In this document: one piece after another, positions 1-8,261 of the stretch
How positions within the stretch are numbered: the stretch's first letter is position 1
Layout: every line of letters begins with the position of its first letter
Assembly: GCF_016599145.1 (NCBI RefSeq)
Contig: NZ_JAENKO010000004.1
Location: forward strand, 62,001-126,000
DNA length: 64,000 bases
Source of the DNA: Tomitella cavernea
GTDB taxonomy: Bacteria > Actinomycetota > Actinomycetes > Mycobacteriales > Mycobacteriaceae
Direction of reading: 5' to 3'
Program-made: the position numbers and the translations under genes
The notes under the pieces: generated by a model
What the model saw: the letters and a program-made list of their open reading frames with translations, nothing else
What the model was told of the DNA's origin: nothing
Databases searched by the model: none

Positions 1-210
1 GAACACCACGGCGGCCGGCTCCACCGCGGGCGCCGAGACCGACGCGAGAGGCTCGAGCCCAAGCGCTCCGGCGCACGTCACGCGGGCCAGCGCCGTCAGC
101 GCGGCCATGCCGGGCACCACGCCGCAGGCCAGCCGGTCGAGCACGGCGGCGGCCTCCGGCGCGACGTCGACGAGCACTCCGCGGGCGGTCCATTCCCATT
201 CCGACGACAT
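1..210 (-). CDS. Hypothetical protein, N-terminal 70 residues (runs off the left edge)
   Basis: Open frame without a stop from an ATG at 208-210 to the window edge. It begins MSSEWEWTARGVLVDV and continues as Ala/Val-rich sequence with possible helix-forming stretches. A strong ribosome binding site (GAGGAGG on the minus strand, about 218-224) sits at good distance from the ATG, which supports both start and strand. I do not recognise the family. The following gene at 392 is divergent. Product and length cannot be judged because the rest is outside the window. Confidence 0.6.
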   Translation of the reverse strand, partial: MSSEWEWTARGVLVDVAPEAAAVLDRLACGVVPGMAALTALARVTCAGALGLEPLASVSAPAVEPAAVVF

Positions 211-391
211 CTCCGGCGCCTCCTCGATCGTTCGACACGTCCAGCTTCCTGCGCAGCACGGGCGGAGGAAACGTACCGTCCCGCCCAACGGCAGTCAGGG
301 GCCGGACGAGCAGCGGCGCGACGGACACCCCCGAAGGGGCCCTGCGGACGTACCGTCGAAGGACGCATCTGCACCATCCAGGAGGCTCCCC

Positions 392-880
392 ATGGCCTTC
401 CGCAGCCGCTTATTCCGTGTACGCACTCTGCGGCCCGCCGCCGTGGCCACGTGCGGCGCTGCGATCCTGGTCGCGGCCGCAGGGACGGCCCAGGCCGGCA
501 CCGCGTCCACCGTGTCCGGCGACCTGCTCGCGCCCACGGCCGCCGACGGCACCGTGGACGTGCAGGGCCGCACCGACATCGACGCCGCCGACCCGTCCGG
601 TCCGGGCGGATACCACGACACCACCGACGTCGCCGTCAACGGCGGCACGATGTACGTCAACGACCGCGCCGGCTGGGCGCTCGACGTACTGCGCAGGTCC
701 GGGGGCGCCTGGGCGTTCCGCGCGGCGGTTCCGACGCAACCGGGGACCGGCCCGTATCTCGACTTCGTGCCATCGGGCGAGCCCGCGCCCGGCGGGGGTT
801 CACTGGGCGCCGGTTCACTGGGCGCCGGTTCACTGGGCGCCGGTTCACTGGGCGGCCTGACCGGCTCGCTCGGCGGTTGA
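392..880 (+). CDS. Small secreted protein with C-terminal GSLGA repeats
   Basis: 162-residue protein. The ATG is chosen because AGGAGG lies just upstream (380-385); the frame is open further upstream but without such a site. Residues 1-35 form a signal peptide: Arg-rich start, Ala/Val-rich core, and a likely signal peptidase I site after AQA. The mature part has no domain I recognise. It includes a GGYHDTTDVAVNGGTMYVNDRAGW stretch split by nothing obvious, no cysteines, and a short globular region of about 95 residues. The C-terminus is four GSLGA/GSLGG repeats followed by LTGSLGG, encoded by a 15-bp tandem repeat. Short secreted proteins ending in GSLG-type repeats occur in Mycobacteriales, but I know of no function. 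A related GSLGSLGS string occurs after the Tat signal of the hydrolase at 4278-5519. Confidence 0.72.
   Translation: MAFRSRLFRVRTLRPAAVATCGAAILVAAAGTAQAGTASTVSGDLLAPTAADGTVDVQGRTDIDAADPSGPGGYHDTTDVAVNGGTMYVNDRAGWALDVLRRSGGAWAFRAAVPTQPGTGPYLDFVPSGEPAPGGGSLGAGSLGAGSLGAGSLGGLTGSLGG
797..856 (+). repeat. Four tandem 15-bp units coding (GSLGA)3-GSLGG
   Basis: Unit GGTTCACTGGGCGCC, three identical copies and a fourth with one change (GGC at the end), all in frame with the secreted protein. Copy number can change by slipped-strand replication without breaking the frame. Confidence 0.9.
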
Positions 881-937
881 TCCTCGGAGGCCCGACGCGA
901 GCCGGCCGGCGCGCCGACGACGACTCCGCGCCGCGGA

Positions 938-1516
938 TCAGTTCTGCAGCGGCTGCAGGGCGGCGGTGACCCGCGTCAACTCGTCGAACATCTGCTTGGC
1001 CGCGCCCAGTTGGATCTCGTTGGGCTCGAAAGCGCCGTCGACGAACTGGTCGAACACCATGGGCGCCACGATCCCCTCCAACACCGGCACCATGCGCAGC
1101 GGCAGCACCACCAGCTTGGCGTGCTCCACCGACCGCAGGCCGCCGGAGATGCCGCCGTACGAGGCGAAGGCCACCGGCTTGTAGTTCCACTCCGTGGACA
1201 CCAGGTCCAGCGCATTCTTCAGCGGCGCGGGCATGCCGAAGTTGTATTCCGGGGTGACGATGACGAAGGCCTGGCAGCCGGCGATCCGCTCGCTCCACGC
1301 CTTGGTCGCGTCGTTGACGTACCGGCCGATGCGCGGATGGTGCGGCTCGGATGTCGTCATCGGCAGCGCGACCTCGGCGAGGTCGATGACGTCCACGTCG
1401 AACCCGCCGTGCTCACGCGCCTGCGCGGCGATCCACTCGCCCAGCATGTGGCCCACGCGCGTCTCACGCACGCTCGCGATGATGATGCCCAGCTTCGGCG
1501 CCCCGGCGTTGCCCAT
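938..1516 (-). CDS. NADPH-dependent FMN reductase family protein
   Basis: 192-residue flavodoxin-fold oxidoreductase of the NADPH-dependent FMN reductase (ArsH/ChrR/SsuE-like) family, expected to transfer hydride from NAD(P)H to FMN, quinones or other acceptors in the cytoplasm. Visible signatures are the N-terminal beta strand and phosphate-binding loop (GIIIASVRETRVG, residues about 10-22) and the conserved TPEYNFGMPAPLKNALD motif (about 89-105) that contacts the flavin ring. The ATG at 1516 is preferred over a longer frame to 1567 because GGAAGG lies about 8 bases upstream and the protein then starts at the usual place. It is a single gene, divergent from the helicase at 1777. The substrate is unknown. 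Confidence 0.86.
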   Translation of the reverse strand: MGNAGAPKLGIIIASVRETRVGHMLGEWIAAQAREHGGFDVDVIDLAEVALPMTTSEPHHPRIGRYVNDATKAWSERIAGCQAFVIVTPEYNFGMPAPLKNALDLVSTEWNYKPVAFASYGGISGGLRSVEHAKLVVLPLRMVPVLEGIVAPMVFDQFVDGAFEPNEIQLGAAKQMFDELTRVTAALQPLQN

Positions 1517-1776
1517 GTGCAGACCCTTCCGATCGAGGAGAAGGCCCGGCGGCGACGCACCGGGCATGATTGTTTCCTACGCAAAGACTAACGGGCGGGC
1601 GGTACCGGTTCATCCCGCGCCGGGCGTGTTCCGCACCACCGCCCACATCCGCCATGTGGGCGTGCCGGGCCAGGTCCACCGGAAGACGCGGCGGACACGG
1701 CACCGCGTGCCGAGCACGCCCCTCGGCTACCGTCGTTCGCACGTACACCCGACACACCCCCGCAGGAGGCAGCTTC

Positions 1777-4218
1777 ATGCCCGCCCCGACGTTCGTCCTC
1801 ACCGAGGAATTCGAGCAGGCGCTCGACCTGCTGCGCTCGGGCGGCCACCTGTTCCTCACCGGCAAGGCCGGCACGGGCAAGTCGACGCTCGTCCGGCGGT
1901 TCCTGGCGGACACCGACCGCCGGGTGCTCGTGTCCGCTCCCACCGGCATCGCGGCCCTCAACGTCGGCGGCTACACCATCCACCGCGTGTTCGGTTTCCG
2001 CGCCGGCACCACCCTGGCCGACGTCGAGAGCGGCGCCTACCGGCCGGGCCGCTTCACCAAGGCCCTGTCCGAGTTGCAGACCCTCATCATCGACGAGGCG
2101 TCCATGGTGCGGGCGGACCTGTTCGACATGCTCGCCGCCGCGCTGGGCCGGTACGGCCCGGACCCGTCCGCCCCGTTCGGCGGCGTGCAGATCGTGCTCG
2201 TCGGCGACCTGTTCCAGCTGCCGCCCGTGGTCACCGAGGCCGAGGCCGCGTACTTCGAGACCCGCTACAGCACCCCGTACTTCTTCTCCGCCGACGCGTA
2301 CCGCGGCGCGGCCTTCCCCACCGTCGACCTCACGCGGGTGTTCCGCCAGTCGGGCGATCCGCGCATGGCCACCATCCTCAACGCGATCCGCGAGGGCACT
2401 CTCGTCTCCCGCTCGCGCGCCGAACTCAACTCCCGTACGCGGCCCGATTTCCAACCGCCCGACGACGAGTTCTGGCTGACGCTGACAACCACCAACCGCA
2501 TGGCCACGTCCCGGAACCGCGCCCGCCTGGAGCGCCTGGCGGGCGAGGAATTCACGCATCACGCCGAGCGCATCGGTGAGCTCGACCGCTTCGAGGCGCC
2601 CACCGACGACGTCCTGCACTTCAAGGTGGGCGCGCAGGTCATGATGCTCACCAACGACCCGTCGGACCGGTGGGTGAACGGCACCATCGGCCGGATCGTC
2701 GACGCCGAGTGGGGCGAGCGCGGCTGCGTCGTCGCCGTGCGGTTTCCGGGCGGCGACATGGCGGAGGTGGCGGCGTACCGCTGGGAGGTCACCCGCCCGG
2801 TGCTCGACGGCGGCGGGCTACGCCACGAGGTGATCGGGTCGTTCGCACAGCTCCCGTTCAAGCTGGCCTGGGCGATCACGATCCACAAGAGCCAAGGGCA
2901 GACGCTCGACCGCCTCGTCGTCGACCTCACCGGCGGCACCTTCGCCACCGGCCAGCTTTACGTGGCGCTGAGCCGGTGCACGTCGATGGACGGCCTGGTG
3001 CTGACCCGGCCGGTGCTGCCGAAGGACCTCAAGACCGACCGTCGCATCCTCCGGTTCCTGCGGGCCGCCACCGAACCTGCTGCCGTGCAGCGGTACTGCG
3101 CGATCGCTGCGCTCACCGTGGGCGACGACGGCGCCCGCAGCAAGCCGCGGCCCGTCGAGCTGGCGGTGGCCTTCGAGGACGGCACTTCCGTCAGTTCGGT
3201 GATCAATCCGCAGCGCGACCTGGCCGACGCCCGCCGCGCCTACGGGATCAGCGTGTCCGACGTGCTGCTCGCCCCGACCCTGCTCGAGGCGTGGGCGATG
3301 ATCCTGCCGCTGCTCGATGGCTGCACCCCCGTCGGCGTCGGCGTGGACAAGGCGCTCGGCCACATCGACTTCGAGCTCAAGCGGCTCGGCAGCGCGATGC
3401 CGATGCCGCTCGGCGTCGACGTGCCCGCCGGGCGGCTGTCGGCCGGGGAACGATCGGCGCTGCGTTCGTCGTCCGCGGTGCAGCGCGCGCATGCGGCGTT
3501 GCGGGCGCGCGACCGGCTGGGCGCACAGGATCCGGGTGCCGGCGTCTTCGACGCCGACGCAGCAGCCGACGAAGCGGACCCGGTGGGGGACGCGCACGAT
3601 CCCGGAACGGCCGGTTCCGGCGGCGCCGTCGGATACCTGCTCACCCGCACGCCCGACGCCCCGACCCCGGAATCGGCGCTGCTGCCCCAGTTCTCGGCGA
3701 TGCTGGCTGTCGGCCGCCGGATCGGCGCGGTGCTTCTGGGACGCGAAGGCGGAGTTTCCGACCCGGATGCGGAAGCAACCGGCAGCGTCGATCCCGAAAT
3801 CCTGCGCGAGGCGCGGGTTCTCGTCGCCGAGCAGGTGCGCGCGGCGGCTGCGCGCGTGCCTCTCACAGCGGAAACGCTGGACCGCCTGAGTTCTGCCGAG
3901 GCGGTGCTGGGTGCGGAACTCACGGAGGGCCTGGCCGCGCTCGAGGCCGGTTCCGCGGACCGCATGCTGACCCCCGGTACGCGCGTGTGCTTCACCGGCG
4001 ACACGTTCGGTGCGGACGGGCGGTTCGTCTCCCGCGACGAGATGTTCATGCTCGCCGAGGCGCGCGGGCTCACTCCGGTGAAGAACGTGTCCAAAACCAG
4101 GTGCGACGCGCTCGTCACCGCGGAGATCGGTTCGCAGTCCGGCAAGGCGCGCAAGGCCCGCGAGTGGGGGAAGCCGGTGGTCTCCGCCGACGAGTTCCTC
4201 GCGTGGGCGGGCAGCTGA
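1777..4218 (+). CDS. PIF1-like superfamily 1 DNA helicase with degenerate exonuclease-like and BRCT domains
   Basis: 813 residues. An AGGAGG (1764-1769) fixes the ATG. Residues 1-450 are a PIF1/RecD-type SF1 helicase: Walker A GKAGTGKST (about 29-37), SAPTGIAA motif, Walker B LIIDEAS with D106-E107, and motif VI QLYVALSRCT. The middle (about 460-542) looks like a DnaQ/DEDDh exonuclease fold: FEDGT, a short linker, INP, YGIS..DVL.APTL.EAW, then GVGVD..LGHIDFELKRLG. The first metal-binding Asp-x-Glu pair is not present, so this part is probably not catalytic. The C-terminus (about 731-813) is a BRCT domain of DNA ligase/DnaQ type (VCFTGDTF...GLTPVKNVSKTRCDALVTAE...GKARKAREWGKPVVSADEF). A role in replication or repair is inferred. 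The domain order is unusual. Confidence 0.85.
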   Translation: MPAPTFVLTEEFEQALDLLRSGGHLFLTGKAGTGKSTLVRRFLADTDRRVLVSAPTGIAALNVGGYTIHRVFGFRAGTTLADVESGAYRPGRFTKALSELQTLIIDEASMVRADLFDMLAAALGRYGPDPSAPFGGVQIVLVGDLFQLPPVVTEAEAAYFETRYSTPYFFSADAYRGAAFPTVDLTRVFRQSGDPRMATILNAIREGTLVSRSRAELNSRTRPDFQPPDDEFWLTLTTTNRMATSRNRARLERLAGEEFTHHAERIGELDRFEAPTDDVLHFKVGAQVMMLTNDPSDRWVNGTIGRIVDAEWGERGCVVAVRFPGGDMAEVAAYRWEVTRPVLDGGGLRHEVIGSFAQLPFKLAWAITIHKSQGQTLDRLVVDLTGGTFATGQLYVALSRCTSMDGLVLTRPVLPKDLKTDRRILRFLRAATEPAAVQRYCAIAALTVGDDGARSKPRPVELAVAFEDGTSVSSVINPQRDLADARRAYGISVSDVLLAPTLLEAWAMILPLLDGCTPVGVGVDKALGHIDFELKRLGSAMPMPLGVDVPAGRLSAGERSALRSSSAVQRAHAALRARDRLGAQDPGAGVFDADAAADEADPVGDAHDPGTAGSGGAVGYLLTRTPDAPTPESALLPQFSAMLAVGRRIGAVLLGREGGVSDPDAEATGSVDPEILREARVLVAEQVRAAAARVPLTAETLDRLSSAEAVLGAELTEGLAALEAGSADRMLTPGTRVCFTGDTFGADGRFVSRDEMFMLAEARGLTPVKNVSKTRCDALVTAEIGSQSGKARKAREWGKPVVSADEFLAWAGS

Positions 4219-4277
4219 GGCCGCCAGGACCCCCGGCAGCCGCGGATAGGGGGTGCCGACCGACCACCGACGCGCAG
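4219..4277. terminator. Possible shared terminator between convergent genes
   Basis: The 59 bases between the stops of the helicase (+) and the hydrolase (-) contain short complementary arms (ACCCCC and GGGGGT, 14-base loop) at about 4228-4254. There is no T tract. Position fits a bidirectional terminator, but the stem is short. Confidence 0.3.
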
Positions 4278-5519
4278 TCAGACCAGCGCGGTACCCACAG
4301 CCCGTTCGTAGACCGCACGGAGCTTGGCGAACAACGCGTCGGTTCGGGCATCTCTGCCCGGGGAAAGTTGCGTCGTGGCATTCACCACGACGCCGCACGC
4401 CCCGTCTTCGGTGGCCGCAGCGAACTGCGTGTAACCGGAGGTGTTGCCGGTGTGGCCGAACACCCGGCCATACTCCGTGTCGTAACGAAACAGGGCCAGA
4501 CCCGCACTGTTGGTCCCCGGTCCCGGCGGCTCCGACGATCCCGGCCGGAACCGGAACTGGGCCCTACGGCTCCGCTGATCGAATCCGTCGCCCCGGACAT
4601 ACGATCGGACGAAGCGCAGCGTGTCCATGGGCGTCGAAACCACGCCTCCGGCCGCCCAGGCCCAGCCGGCCGCAAAGAGCGTGCTCACATCCACTGGCTC
4701 GTCAGGGGTCGTGGTGTCGTAGCCGTGGAGGTACGGCTCAGGTATCGCCGATCCCGCGGGCAGGGTCGTCTGCGGCAACCCGCGACGCCTGCACACGCGA
4801 TCGCGCAGCACCGCCTCGTAGGGCCGGCCGGTAGCGGCCTCGATCATCAGACCGACGAGGATGTTGTCCGAGTTGGAATAGGCGAATGCGGTGCCCGGTT
4901 CGAACTTCAGCGTCGGGTCGGTGATGAAATCCAGCAACGCCCGCGGCGGCGGAGCGTGCTGCAAGGACGACTGGAAGGCGGTAAGGAAGCCGCTGGTCGC
5001 AGAGAAGTCCGGGATGCCGCTGGTATGTCCGAGAAGCTGTTCGAGGGTGATTGCCGACCATTGTCCGGGTAGTGCCTCGCTGGAAAGCCTCTCTCCTATA
5101 TTGTCCGCCAGTGACAGCGTTCCGTCTGTGACGAGCGCCAGCGCAGCGGCCCCGCTGAACGCCTTCGAGACACTTGCAAGACGCATGTGATCGCGGGCCG
5201 TCGGCTGCGCTCTCCGGTTGATGTCGGCGGTTCCCACGGCATACAGCGCGTCCTGCGTCCTGCGACCGATAGCCACCACGACGGCGGGCGGCCCGCCCTC
5301 GGCCTCGTGCAGTTCCTGCATCGCCGCGAGCAATTCGCGTTCGACCCGTTCCGCGGCCGATGAACCCGCCGATCCGAGCGAGCCGAGGCTGCCGAAGCCT
5401 CCCGTCGGCGACGCGGTCACGGCGGATGGGGAGAGAAACTCCCACAAGCCGGTACCTGCGACGGCCACCCCGCCCATGAGGAACCTTCGGCGGGAGGTTT
5501 GCGCGTCGAGAATTCGCAC
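4278..5519 (-). CDS. Exported serine hydrolase, beta-lactamase/DD-peptidase fold (Tat signal)
   Basis: 413 residues. GTG start supported by GGAGG six bases upstream. The N-terminus carries a twin-arginine signal (SRRRFLMGG followed by a hydrophobic stretch), then a GFGSLGSLGS linker. The catalytic domain has the three class C beta-lactamase/DD-peptidase signatures: SVSK (nucleophile S116, K119), YSN (Y214-N216) and an HTG triad near residue 358 (FGHTGNTSGY). The family includes D-Ala-D-Ala carboxypeptidases, esterases and class C beta-lactamases, and sequence alone does not separate these. It follows a second hydrolase of the same fold (5591-7219) on the same strand after 71 bp, so the two may be cotranscribed. 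Confidence 0.85.
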   Translation of the reverse strand: MRILDAQTSRRRFLMGGVAVAGTGLWEFLSPSAVTASPTGGFGSLGSLGSAGSSAAERVERELLAAMQELHEAEGGPPAVVVAIGRRTQDALYAVGTADINRRAQPTARDHMRLASVSKAFSGAAALALVTDGTLSLADNIGERLSSEALPGQWSAITLEQLLGHTSGIPDFSATSGFLTAFQSSLQHAPPPRALLDFITDPTLKFEPGTAFAYSNSDNILVGLMIEAATGRPYEAVLRDRVCRRRGLPQTTLPAGSAIPEPYLHGYDTTTPDEPVDVSTLFAAGWAWAAGGVVSTPMDTLRFVRSYVRGDGFDQRSRRAQFRFRPGSSEPPGPGTNSAGLALFRYDTEYGRVFGHTGNTSGYTQFAAATEDGACGVVVNATTQLSPGRDARTDALFAKLRAVYERAVGTALV

Positions 5520-5590
5520 TTCCGCCCTCCTTTCTCAAGCCGGATGCGACGCTGTGCGCCGAGGCTCCTGCGCCGACACGCACGCGGAGC

Positions 5591-7219
5591 TCAACGGTGG
5601 AAGGTGCCCATGCCGTCGAGGTCGAGGTGTTCGATGGTCACCGCGGACGCCGGGGCGGTTCCCGTCTGCTCGAACGTGACTTTCGAGATGCTGCCGTCGG
5701 GCGCGTTCTCGCCGATGGGCACCATCGTGAACGTCTGGCCGTCCCAATGGGTGAGCGGGAACTTCGTGTGGTCGGGCCCCAGGGTGAGTGTCAGGGCGCC
5801 GCCTGGGTCGGTGACCGTCGCAGGACCGTAGAAGTCGTTTTCGTAGGTGCCGACGTAGGCGGGGTTGGCCGCTGCCGGAGACGGGCTCGCCGGCGGCGTC
5901 CGCCCCACCAGGGAACCGACGGGATCTGTCAGAGTGGCCTCGAGGACCTGGTGGAATCCGGAGTACCAGTCTTGTTGTACGCTGCCGAACTCAGCCATAT
6001 CGACGAACTCGTTGGTGAGCGCCTCGGCGACCCCGTTGGCGGCCGCGTTGGTCAGCACGACGATGCCGATGTCGAGGTTCGGGACGAACATGACCGCAGT
6101 ACCGGTGCCCTGGCTGTAGCCGCCGGAGTGGTGGATTCGGATCCGCCCGGACGCGTCCTCGTCGATCTCGAATCCGTAGCCGTAGAAGGTCTGGCGAGTG
6201 TCATCCGTACTCACCGGGTTCAACCGGATCTGCGGAGTGACCGCCGCGGTGAGCGCATCGGAATCGACGATCCGCGTGCCGTCCGCCGAGGGTCCACCGC
6301 GCATCACCATCGCGAGCCACGTCGCGACATCGGACGCCGATGAGCTGACCCCGCCGGCGGGCGACATCGCATCGTGCGAGGTGTTGAACTTCGCCTCGTA
6401 CGTATTCTCCCCCACCAGGGCATGCCCGGGGGCGTGATCGGGGTCGGCTTCGAAATCGCTGTGCCGGGAGCTGGTGTTCGTCATCCCCAGCGGCCCGTAG
6501 ACATCACGTTCCGACAGCGTTGCCCAGTCGGTGCCGGCCGCGGCCGCGACGGCCAGCGCACCGGAGGTGATACCGAAATTCGTGTAGTGCAATACGGTCC
6601 GGAACTCGTCAAGCGGCAGGTACTGGAGTCGGTTGATGATCTGTTCCTGGTCGTAGCCGAGGTCTTCAAGCCTGTCCGGCACTTCGCTGGGCAGACCGGA
6701 GCACTGGGCGTACATGTCCGCAATCGTGACGTTGCGGGTGACCCAGGGATCGGAGAGCTTGAAGTCCGGCATGGACTCGACCAGCGGCGTGTCCCAGGCG
6801 ACGGTGCCGTCACCGACCTCCTTCGCGATCACCGTCGCACCGATCGGCTTGGACACCGATGCCACGGCGAACGTGGTGTCCTTGTCCACCTTGCCCGGTT
6901 CACCGACTTCCCGGACACCGTAGCCCTGGGCGAACACCGTCTCGCCGTTGTGGACGACCGCGACCGCCATGCCCGGTGTTCCGGACTTAGTCATGAGGTC
7001 CTGGGCGAGCCCGTCCACCCTGGCGATGGCGTCTGCGACCCGCTGATCATCGGTGGGCACGCCGGGAACGGTGTTGGGATTCGGCGGGGCCGATTGATTC
7101 GCAGATGCCGGCGCGGACGATGCCGCGGCCGGCGCCGCGGGTTCACCGGCTGACGAGCAACCCCCCATGAACAGGACGATGGCGGTGACCGGAATGAGGA
7201 AATTGCAGATCCGCTTCAT
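5591..7219 (-). CDS. Lipoprotein serine hydrolase, beta-lactamase/DD-peptidase fold
   Basis: 542 residues from the ATG at 7219; a GTG/ATG pair at 7268-7273 would add 18 residues before the signal peptide and is less likely. The signal peptide ends in a lipobox LFMGGC (C21), so the protein is probably lipid-anchored on the outer face of the membrane, followed by an Ala/Ser/Pro linker. The catalytic motifs are SVSK (S121-K124), YTN (Y212-N214) and an HSG triad in HHSGGYSQG. After about residue 440 there is a separate C-terminal beta-rich domain (NPAYVGTYENDFYGPATV...) like those that follow beta-lactamase domains in esterase/D-aminopeptidase-type proteins. A cell-wall or ester substrate is possible. 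It is upstream of a second, Tat-exported member of the family. Confidence 0.84.
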   Translation of the reverse strand: MKRICNFLIPVTAIVLFMGGCSSAGEPAAPAAASSAPASANQSAPPNPNTVPGVPTDDQRVADAIARVDGLAQDLMTKSGTPGMAVAVVHNGETVFAQGYGVREVGEPGKVDKDTTFAVASVSKPIGATVIAKEVGDGTVAWDTPLVESMPDFKLSDPWVTRNVTIADMYAQCSGLPSEVPDRLEDLGYDQEQIINRLQYLPLDEFRTVLHYTNFGITSGALAVAAAAGTDWATLSERDVYGPLGMTNTSSRHSDFEADPDHAPGHALVGENTYEAKFNTSHDAMSPAGGVSSSASDVATWLAMVMRGGPSADGTRIVDSDALTAAVTPQIRLNPVSTDDTRQTFYGYGFEIDEDASGRIRIHHSGGYSQGTGTAVMFVPNLDIGIVVLTNAAANGVAEALTNEFVDMAEFGSVQQDWYSGFHQVLEATLTDPVGSLVGRTPPASPSPAAANPAYVGTYENDFYGPATVTDPGGALTLTLGPDHTKFPLTHWDGQTFTMVPIGENAPDGSISKVTFEQTGTAPASAVTIEHLDLDGMGTFHR

Positions 7220-7538
7220 GCCGTCGCGCTCCGATGGGCTTGCGAGCCGCTGGTTATGGCCGGGTCGCATCACAGTAGCATCTGGACAAAGGACTTTAAA
7301 TAGTACGGGTCAAGGAATCTGTGGGCGCGCTCGGGATTGCCGCGATGCTACCCGACGGAATGATCAGGACCGCAGAATGGACCGAACCATCAACCTCGGC
7401 ACGAAGTGCGGTAGAACGGGGTTCTGAGCCATGGAGGTCGTACTGGAGCCACGGAGATCCGCCGGCCGCTCCGATGCTCAGCCTCGATGCCGAAAACCGA
7501 CCCGGAACGGGCCGTCCGTTGCTACGCTCCGGTGCAGT

Positions 7539-7595
7539 ACCTTTTGCACCAGGCGTGACCTTTTGCACCAGGCGTGACCTATTGCACCAGGCGTG
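7539..7595 (+). repeat. Three tandem 19-bp repeats upstream of fmdB
   Basis: Three head-to-tail copies of ACCTTTTGCACCAGGCGTG (7539-7557, 7558-7576, 7577-7595; the third has one base changed). They end 19 bases before the fmdB TTG start, and the fmdB ribosome binding site follows directly. The spacing of just under two helical turns and the promoter-proximal position suggest operator sites, but no regulator is identified. The rest of the gap between 7220 and 7538 shows no gene. Confidence 0.85.
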
Positions 7596-7614
7596 CGAAT
7601 GAAAGGCGGTTCCC

Positions 7615-7905
7615 TTGCCCGTCTACGAGTTTCGGTGCCCCGTATGCGGCCCTTTCGACGCTCTCCACACCATGGCCGCCGTGCCAGATGCGGACCTATG
7701 CCCCGCGTGCGGGGCAGCCTCCTGCAGGTCCATCACGGCGCCCGCCCTCGGCCGGGACGGTTCCGCACCGATGCGCCTGCTCGACGCCGCCGCCCGCTCC
7801 GCCTCCGAGCCCGCCGTCGTCTCCGAGACCGCCCCCGGCCGCCGGCGCACCGCCGGCACACCTGTGTCGACGAATCCGCTGCACCGCAGACTGCCGCGCC
7901 CCTGA
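7615..7905 (+). CDS. fmdB: FmdB-family zinc ribbon protein
   Basis: 96 residues. TTG start with AAAGGCGG about 8 bases upstream. N-terminal zinc ribbon with two CxxC knuckles (CPVCG at 8-12 and CPACG near 29-33), then the ALGRDGSAPMRLLDAAARSASEP segment and the terminal NPLHRRLPRP block seen in actinobacterial FmdB proteins, so the gene looks full length. FmdB was named as a putative regulator in amide (formamide/acetamide) utilisation loci; its biochemical role is not settled. Here it is directly upstream of a broken fmdA, which fits an original fmdBA pair. Confidence 0.85.
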   Translation: MPVYEFRCPVCGPFDALHTMAAVPDADLCPACGAASCRSITAPALGRDGSAPMRLLDAAARSASEPAVVSETAPGRRRTAGTPVSTNPLHRRLPRP

Positions 7906-7988
7906 ACACGGCCGCTGCCTCCCGCACACTTCCGTGGCGCGCTGCCACGGCATACATCGACCTACGGCTGAACGGGAGGAATGCGCCC

Positions 7989-8261
7989 GTGCGCCAGCAC
8001 CCCTTCCCCATCGACTCGTCCATGACCTTCACCGGCCAGCAGATCACCGGGCACGGCCTTCGGAGCACGGACGTCACGCCGACGGTCGCCGGCGAGCCGG
8101 GCGACGAGTCCCGCGCCGGCTGCAGCGGCCGGTTCGACGAGCCGATCCGCGACGATGACTCCGCCGAGGACAGCTGCACCGCCCCCCATGAACCGAGTGC
8201 ACGCAGTGCCCGGGCCGTTTCGGCCGGAAGACACCGGACCGCGAAGTGGCTGAGCCGATGA
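7989..8261 (+). pseudogene. fmdA: fmdA (formamidase/acetamidase) remnant, N-terminus only
   Basis: 90-codon frame from a GTG with GGGAGGA eight bases upstream. The first ~55 residues read like the N-terminus of FmdA/AmdA amidohydrolases: FPIDSSMTFTGQQITGH, a PTVAGEPGD segment where family members have PxxTVKPGD, a C..RFDEPI turn, and DDDSAED. After SAED the similarity stops and an unrelated tail runs to a TGA. A normal FmdA has roughly 400 residues, so most of the gene, including the catalytic part, is missing. The stop overlaps the next gene start (ATGA at 8258-8261). The assignment rests on recall of the family N-terminus. Confidence 0.72.

Noticed and set aside
1588-4398. Long minus-strand frames under the helicase gene
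   Set aside because: Low-complexity Arg/Gly/Ala-rich translations and no ribosome binding site; the plus strand has an intact multi-domain helicase.
7906-8234. Minus-strand frame at 7962-8234 as a small gene
   Set aside because: It has no ribosome binding site or recognisable motif, and the plus strand there aligns to the N-terminus of FmdA with its own ribosome binding site.
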